From Candidula unifasciata (taxonomy: Eukaryota; Mollusca; Gastropoda; Stylommatophora; Geomitridae), in assembly GCA_905116865.2 (NCBI GenBank), contig CAJHNH020006667.1:574012-638011 (forward strand): 64,000 nucleotides of DNA. The letters are read 5' to 3'. Numbering within the stretch: the stretch's first letter is position 1; the number at the start of each line of letters is the position of its first letter. A program made the translations under genes and the position numbers. The notes under the pieces were generated by a model. The model worked only from the letters and a program-made list of their open reading frames with translations, was not told where the DNA came from and searched no databases. Shown one piece after another: positions 56,985-64,000 of this stretch.

Positions 56985-57062
56985 CTGCTGCTGGTTCTGC
57001 TGCTGTTGCTGCTACTGCTGCTGCTGGTTCTGCTGCTGTTGCTGCTACTGCTGCTGCTGAAT
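56985..57062 (+). repeat. CTG-rich 30-bp repeat, ~2.5 units
   Basis: 'ctgctgctggttctgctgct' plus 'gttgctgcta' repeated. Confidence 0.9.
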
Positions 57063-57635
57063 TTACTTTTCTTGGACAACAGCCAAGGTTTTCTGACATT
57101 TATATTGCATCTAAAGTAAATTTTATTGACTGGGTTTTTTTTTTTTTTTGGGTCAAAATTTCTGCAAATATACCCTGAGATAATCTTCGTTTGACAAGCT
57201 TATATTCGTGTGCAATGACTTTCCCTTGTTAGCAGGCAACCGCGGTTAAATTCACAATGCCCTTAGTCAAATCCGCCACAATGTAAGCTTTGCAACTAAG
57301 GGACCATAATTGGCCCACAACGGATTTATGTCAGTTCATGTCAGCTGAAAGTCCGGATGTCTCAATCTTCAGGGCATTTATTTTTGGGTTGCGTAGATGT
57401 TGGTTTGTCAAAGAGTCGAATAACAACTTTCACTTATTGGTGTAGTTGTAATGTTGTATCCTTTATTAGCAGACCACTCACAGTGTTAATGGTTAATTGC
57501 AGGGGCGTAAACGCAAAGAAAAAACTAGGAGGGTTTAGCTCTTTTATAATGTTTTGGGTTAGAGATTAGAATCCTAGAGGGATACTATTGTTCGTATTAT
57601 GTACTGAATTCCAAATATTCTTAAAATAATATGTA
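57063..57635. other. No recognisable gene
   Basis: T-run at 57136-57149; nothing supportable. Confidence 0.5.
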
Positions 57636-57870
57636 TGTGTGTATGTGTGTGTGTGTGTGCGTGTGTGTGAGCGTGTGTGTAATGTAATGTATGTATGTAT
57701 GTAATGTATGTATGTAGTTAGGTAGGTAGGTAGGTAGGTAGTACAGCGCAGTGCAGTGTAGTGTAGTGTAGTGTAGTATAGTGTAGTGTAGTGTAGTGTA
57801 GTGTAGTGTAGTGTAGTGTAGTGTTGTGTAGTGTAGTGTAGTGTAGTGTTGTGTGAGTGTGTGTGTATCT
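57630..57870 (+). repeat. Compound (TATG)/(GT)/(AGGT)/(GTGTA) array
   Basis: TG/TATG repeats to 57715, AGGT x5-6 at 57718-57741, then (GTGTA)n at about 57757-57850. The minus strand reads as a repeated 'TTLHY' peptide, an artefact. Confidence 0.95.
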
Positions 57871-58430
57871 ATGTATAAAGAGAACTACAAATGGTAAGGA
57901 GGAAACCACCTAGACCCCTCCATATTTATATTTTATTTACATTGAAACGATTTTATAATTACAATGGTTGTGAAAGTATGCACGTTGAAGTATGCACGTT
58001 TGTTTTCTTAGCGAAGCTCGAGAACTGGTAATTTCTAAGGAAGTTCAGACAATTTACAATAGCGTTATGAACTACTTAATTCTCAATGCATTTGAATAAC
58101 ATAGGATAAATGATGTACCACACAGATAAAAAAAACAACAGGTCACACACAAACCTAAGTTAATAAAATAAATAGTATATTAAACAATAACTCTCTCTCA
58201 TTAGGGGTTAAACAAAAGCATGAATGCAGGACCATACTCAACATGTGATTGTCAATCACGGACTTCCTTCGAAGTGCAGAGTACATCTGCATGAGAGACA
58301 GGAAACAAGAACTGCACACAAATAAGTCAGTAAATCGGATGTACAAGCGAAATTCAAGTCCTGATGTAACGTCAAGGTTCAGGTAGACGAACAAACAGGA
58401 CTTTCCGCAGGAATTTACATCCGGTTAAAA
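57871..58430. other. No recognisable gene
   Basis: Nothing supportable seen. Confidence 0.5.
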
Positions 58431-58441
58431 AAAAAAAAAAA

Positions 58442-59859
<1,418 letters not shown>

Positions 59860-60040
59860 TTTTAACCTGTTAAGATTCTTCTTCTTCACGGTCTGTAAAC
59901 TCCTGATCGTTCATCCACTTCTGGACTTCAGTCTTGTTCCAGAATTTGTTTTCCATGCAAATGAATTTTATAGATCTGGCTTATTGATAATTAGACCGTT
60001 GATTCCTTGCCTATTATTAATCTCTTTAATTATTTCCTTC
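59860..60040 (-). pseudogene. Degenerate copy of the 22.7-kb putative exon
   Basis: Minus strand: ...GKE-like start ('ggcaaggaatcaacggtct'), an in-frame taa in the middle, then KFWNKTEVQKWMNDQEFTDR and an acidic EEEES followed by TAA. It aligns with 22674-22886 (FWNKTAVQKW, acidic end, stop). The distal half is preserved and the proximal half disrupted. Confidence 0.6.
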
Positions 60041-60061
60041 TTCACTTCACTGATAACTCAC

Positions 60062-62580
60062 TTCACTTCGGGGCGCTATAACCCTTTTCCCTGGGTAGAT
60101 GGAACCCGTTAGCTTTGCACAGCAGTCCATCTAGGAGACGGCAAACTCCGAATTTAAACCCTCAAGTTCAAGGTGGGCCAACGTGCTGAGGAACTGAATG
60201 GCCACGGGTGAGCTGGTCGTGAACGTTGGACGTCTGACGGGCATGCGGGGCGGCACCAGGTGTATGGACTCCTACGGGACATCCATTGCCCCTTCCCTAG
60301 CAGGCAGGCAATACTAGGGTGACTGGTCATTTCCTGCAGTACTCAATTTTTTTTCGTGTGGATTTAAAAAATATACATAGGAATCGTCGCCGGAGCTACA
60401 GGGCAAGTGCTCTGCGCTTGACACATTATTTAGCGGTTAGTGAAGAGGGGGTGAGGAGGAGACGACGAGAAAATGGGGAAAGAAGAAGGCATAGAAATAT
60501 GAGGGAGGGTGCTAGAAAAACAAGACGAAAATCGGAGAGATTGAGCTTTAATCACGTAAGAGTAGGATATTGGAACTGTCAGAGTGCTTGGCAGAGAGGT
60601 CCTGTACTGGAGTGGTTGATTTTTTATTTTGATATCATCATGCTCCAGGAGCTAAACACAGACAGGCATCATCGCCCGGGGTACGTCAGTTATATAAACC
60701 CTGTTGGACAGGATGGACATGGACAAGGTCTGGTGGCGAAGGAGGGAGTGATGCATGTGGTGCTTGACTTGAGCCAGTGCAACCACAGTGGAAGAGAGGG
60801 TCAAGGGAGATCAGGTGAAGATTGGTGGCCTAAGTTGGAATTTCATAAATATATATGTCACGGTGTACTGTTTTGTCAGAAGTGAACAATGGGGCTGGCT
60901 CAAGGAATTAGAGGAGTTATCAGATGATAGGTTACTCATATGTGGGGATTTCAATGCGAGGAATAGAGAATAGGACAGCAGTGGAGAAAACCGACAGGGA
61001 ATTGCTTTTGCAGAGGCCATGGTTGAGTCCGATATGGTCTGCATCAATGATGGGAGGCCGACTAGAATGGCAATTAGGTCTGGAGATGCAGACACAGCCA
61101 TTGACTTGACATTTGTCTCCTAGTCGTCGGTTTTAGATGTTAAATGTAATGTCCTGAATGACCATGCGAGTGATCACCTACCATGTTCAGTCTTGATTTC
61201 TAAACTCAGTAAGGTTAAGGTTGGGAGAGCTCGCGAGACCTTCCGGTATAAGTGGATCAACAACCTACTTGGACGCCTGAAACAGGGAGCATGCAACAAA
61301 ACTGTCAGAACTAATTTTCTACAGCCCCCATGGTGGACTCCAGAAGTCGAACAGGCGTGGAAGGCAAAAAGAGCAGCAGTGAAGCAGCTAAAGAAAGTAC
61401 AAAGGACACCCTCAAGCTTACAAGAGGAAGTGAAGATGACGGAGAATGTGAAAAAAGATAAGGTGGAGGTTTTCAAGCGCTGTGCTGCAGAGGCCAAAAG
61501 AGCAAAGTGGGAAACTGTTGTGAATGATATGGGAGGCGATAAAACATTGGGGAAGTTCTGCAAACTGCAAAGGCAGATGCGAAGAAAAGATCGGCCTGTG
61601 ACAGTCGAAACAATTTGTAGAGACGATGGTGTGAGTGTGACAACAGACAGGAAGAAAGGGGAGGCCTTTCTCCATAGATTTTTAGCTCAGACAGATCATA
61701 AAGATGTAGACATCAGGGATGCAGTTAGAAAAGAGTTAGCTGGCACCTTAAAGAATATGCATTATGAAGACTTGATACAAGTGGAAGATATCAAACAAAT
61801 TTTGAAAAAAAGCAAAAGACACTGCACCAGGGCCTGATGGAGTCAGGTATGGTCACATGAAGGCTTCGAGCGATGTAGACCTGGCAAAGATGGCCGACTG
61901 TTTTAACCAGAGCATGAAGACAGCATCAGTACCGCAGGACTGGGTGCACAGCTATCTAATTCCACTACCAAAACCTTTTAAAGATCATTCTAAGCTCAGT
62001 GGCTTTAGAATCACCACCTTACAAAACACACTTGGGAAGGTCTTGGAGAAGATAGTTGCTGTAAAGCTACAAGCTTTTTTGGAAAGGAGGAAGCTTCTCC
62101 AAAGAGGTCTGGGAAGCTACAGGCCAGGAAAGGACACTTTGGCAAATGCGGCCACTTTTGCTTTTAACGTCTATGAAGGGTTCCAGAACAGACAGGAAAC
62201 TATGGCGGTAGCATTGGATCTCGAGTATGCTTATAACAGAGTGAGATACGACATCTTAATGACTGCACTGAGGGAGAAGGAGGTCAGTCCATGGCTGGGG
62301 AATTGGGTTGCAGCTGTCCTGTAATCACGTCGGGTTACTGTCCGACTGGGCTCATGGACCTGGGAACCATGCACTTTGGCCCCAGCACTGCCACAAGGAT
62401 CCACTATCACGCCTGTGCTTTTAAACGTGTTTACGAGCAAGATCGCAAGCCTAGAAGCACAAGGAGTTAGAAGGATACTGACTTTTGCGGATGATATACT
62501 TGCATATAGGAAGGGGGAAGAGAGGGAACAAACAGCCGGGAGCTACAAGCGACAGTAGACAAAGTGACTGAGTGGTGTAC
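60062..62580 (+). mobile_element. LINE: endonuclease plus RT, cut off 3'
   Basis: A GC-rich leader (60062-60330) precedes ORF2-like sequence. APE-type endonuclease: VRVGYWNCQSAWQRG, IIMLQELNTDRH, LLICGDFNARN (60944-60964), AIDLTFVS and ASDHLPC (SDH at 61169-61177). A basic linker follows (PPWWTPEVEQAWKAKRAAVK). RT: TAPGPDGVRYGHMK, WVHSYLIPLPKP, NTLGKVLEKIVAVKL, LDLEYAYNRVRYD (motif A), LPQGSTITPVLLNVFT and LTFADDILAYRKG (FADD at 62484-62495). All visible catalytic motifs are intact. Frames change near 60.85, 60.97 and 61.84 kb, and there is a stop at 62322. RNase H is missing: a SINE-A fragment begins at about 62590. It fits the I/Jockey-like group. Confidence 0.88.
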
Positions 62581-62589
62581 ATAAATAAG

Positions 62590-62800
62590 AACTCCCTAGC
62601 GGAGCTGGACTTTTTAAAAAAAAAATGGACTTTGGCTCCCAGGTCGACCAAGCCTTGAGTGGGTACCGGCTGGAGTCCCGAAAAGTAGAGGCGGCTAGCG
62701 TGACATCACCCATCTTTGTGCAGATTGGTCTTAAAAAAATATTGGTCTAGCCTTATATGCTCTAAAGGCGTGGAAAAGGGTCCTTTATTCTTACTTTAGT
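62590..62800 (+). mobile_element. SINE-A, 5'-truncated
   Basis: Begins 'cctagcggagctggactttt', then A-run linker, 'ggctcccaggtcgaccaagc', 'cttgagtgggtaccggctgg', 'cggctagcgtgacatcaccc', 'aggcgtggaaaagggtcctt'. The tRNA head is missing. It lies where the LINE RT ends. Confidence 0.88.
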
Positions 62801-63050
62801 GGGGCTTCATAACCCTCTTACACATTGTCTATGTCAGCTCAGCTAGATTTGTGTTTTTGTATTTGAAATGTTTAGGATAATTTAACACAAAGTCGCGTTG
62901 CGCAATGACCAGCCTTTATGTCTACCAATTCTTTAGTCGTGTGTCCTAATGTTGTCCCTTAGAGGCGGCCACTGATTATTTCCCCCAGTATACTCCAGAC
63001 TGTCAGTTGCGCTGCGTCTTAGTGTCAGACGCAATTATTTTGTTTTGTTT
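62801..63050. other. No recognisable gene
   Basis: Nothing supportable seen. Confidence 0.45.
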
Positions 63051-63051
63051 T

Positions 63052-63225
63052 TAAGGTCCCACATTGGGTGAACCCGGGGGGGGGGGGGGGGGGGGCTAAT
63101 AAAACCCAGCCTATAGGTTGAGCTGATTTTCTGGGACCTATCCCCGGGTGTTCTCATCCGAATTGTGGTACTTTGTATCACCGCGTGCTTATCGCTCGGT
63201 ATGATGTCCTCGTGGGATTGGACGT
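63052..63225 (+). mobile_element. Repeat C copy 7 with G20
   Basis: 'aaggtcccacattgggtgaa', then G20 (63076-63095) in place of the usual central part, then 'ttctgggacctatccccggg', 'gtgttctcatccgaattgtg', 'tatcaccgcgtgcttatcgc', 'gtcctcgtgggattg' and an ATC tail (63226-63239). Confidence 0.78.
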
Positions 63226-63239
63226 CATCATCATCATCA

Positions 63240-64000
63240 AGACTGCCAGGTCAAATCCAAAGTATAACTACTATTAGGTAGTTGAAGTAAAAGGAATATA
63301 GCTCACAATTATACGCGGTATGCCGATTGGTCTAAAATCACAGCGATAACATCGTGGTACCCATAATACATTATCTCAGGAAAATGAGTCTGTTGATTGT
63401 CTTTAAAGGTTAGGCAACAGTTATTTTTCACCATTGTCCGAAATGACTCGATGTATGATTAACTTACTATTCAAGAAGCAAGATGGCGAGGACACACAAC
63501 ATGTTCTTAATTTCTATGTTTTCCAATGTAAGATGGCGAGGATACACAACATGTTCTTAATTTCTATGTTTTCTAATGTGATCCACACCTTGAAAGCCAG
63601 GTCAGCATGAACCAATGGCCGTCGACCTCTAATCAATTAACCTCCATTGGAAGATAAACAGCCAACCACATTTCTTCACCTGAAATCTGCGGCATTGAAC
63701 AGGGTTAATCCTAGAAAAAAAGTGCTTTACTTGTCTCATCTCTCCCGTGTACTGAGAATTGTCTGTGCTTGGGTTATTTATTAACGACAAATATAGAGCG
63801 GTCTATATCCTAAAAATGTTCACATAAAGGTGATTTTATTTACATTATTATATTACATTCCAGACTGTTCTTGTCAAGTCTGACACAGAAACATAAACTC
63901 AAGACCAGTTGTTTTTTTTGTCTTTTTATAATAATAATGTGATAAACTAAGCAGATCTGCTCATGTTTAAGGAAATTTGTTTTCATCTGTCTTAAAATCT
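63240..64000. other. No recognisable gene; 50-bp tandem duplication at 63480-63580
   Basis: 'agatggcgaggacacacaac' (63481) and 'agatggcgaggatacacaac' (63531) start two 50-bp units. The rest shows nothing. Confidence 0.6.

Overview
This is a metazoan nuclear window with almost no recognisable host-gene content. It looks like intergenic or intronic DNA of a repeat-rich invertebrate. Evidence: many tRNA-headed SINEs, fragments of several non-LTR retrotransposon (LINE) families, cut-and-paste DNA transposon remnants (hAT, Tigger/pogo), very long microsatellites (GAA, AGT, CA, AT) and several minisatellites. The repeat mix, and a SPIN-like hAT MITE (a family known from a pond snail and some vertebrates), suggest a mollusc, perhaps a heterobranch gastropod. 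That placement is inference; no diagnostic host gene is present.

Layout. 1-8.3 kb: SINEs, possible hAT MITE ends, a 31-bp minisatellite (3.8-5.0 kb) and two copies of a ~200-bp module called repeat C here. 8.3-16.2 kb: LINE endonuclease, RT and RNase H debris, 46/47-bp and TTC tandem repeats, and a LINE C-terminus joined to repeat C. 16.2-19.4 kb: a 32-bp minisatellite, a 1.2-kb compound AGC/AGT/AAG/AAAG tract and a pyrimidine-to-purine switch tract. 19.5-29.4 kb: SINEs, some nested with target-site duplications, a SPIN-like MITE inside a SINE, a possible 70-codon terminal exon (22.7 kb), two LINE pieces and two long trinucleotide arrays. 30-39 kb: several LINE 3' ends, one RT remnant with a single stop, and a hAT 5' end encoding an intact BED-like zinc finger. 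39.5-43.5 kb: an R2/NeSL-like LINE remnant (FMDD RT, degenerate CCHC finger, PD-D endonuclease motif) and an FADD LINE. 43.5-53 kb: a Tigger-like remnant, SINEs, GA, AT and GAA arrays, and 35-bp and 20-bp minisatellites. 53-57 kb: LINE pieces in alternating orientations, including a 2.3-kb RT-RNase H stretch. 57.6-59.4 kb: a GTGTA array and a ~950-bp CA array. 60-62.6 kb: a LINE with APE-type endonuclease and RT, cut off by a SINE fragment. The rest is unremarkable.

Nothing here acts as a pathway. The useful structure is transposon biology: SINEs with a common 3' body but different tRNA-like heads, repeat C found directly after several different LINE C-termini, nested insertions that give relative ages, and a SINE that may supply a splice acceptor. 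SINE-A, SINE-B, SINE-D, repeat C, LINE-H and similar names are labels for families recognised within this window by their repeated occurrence; they are not database names. Boundaries of degenerate elements are accurate to roughly 10-50 bases.
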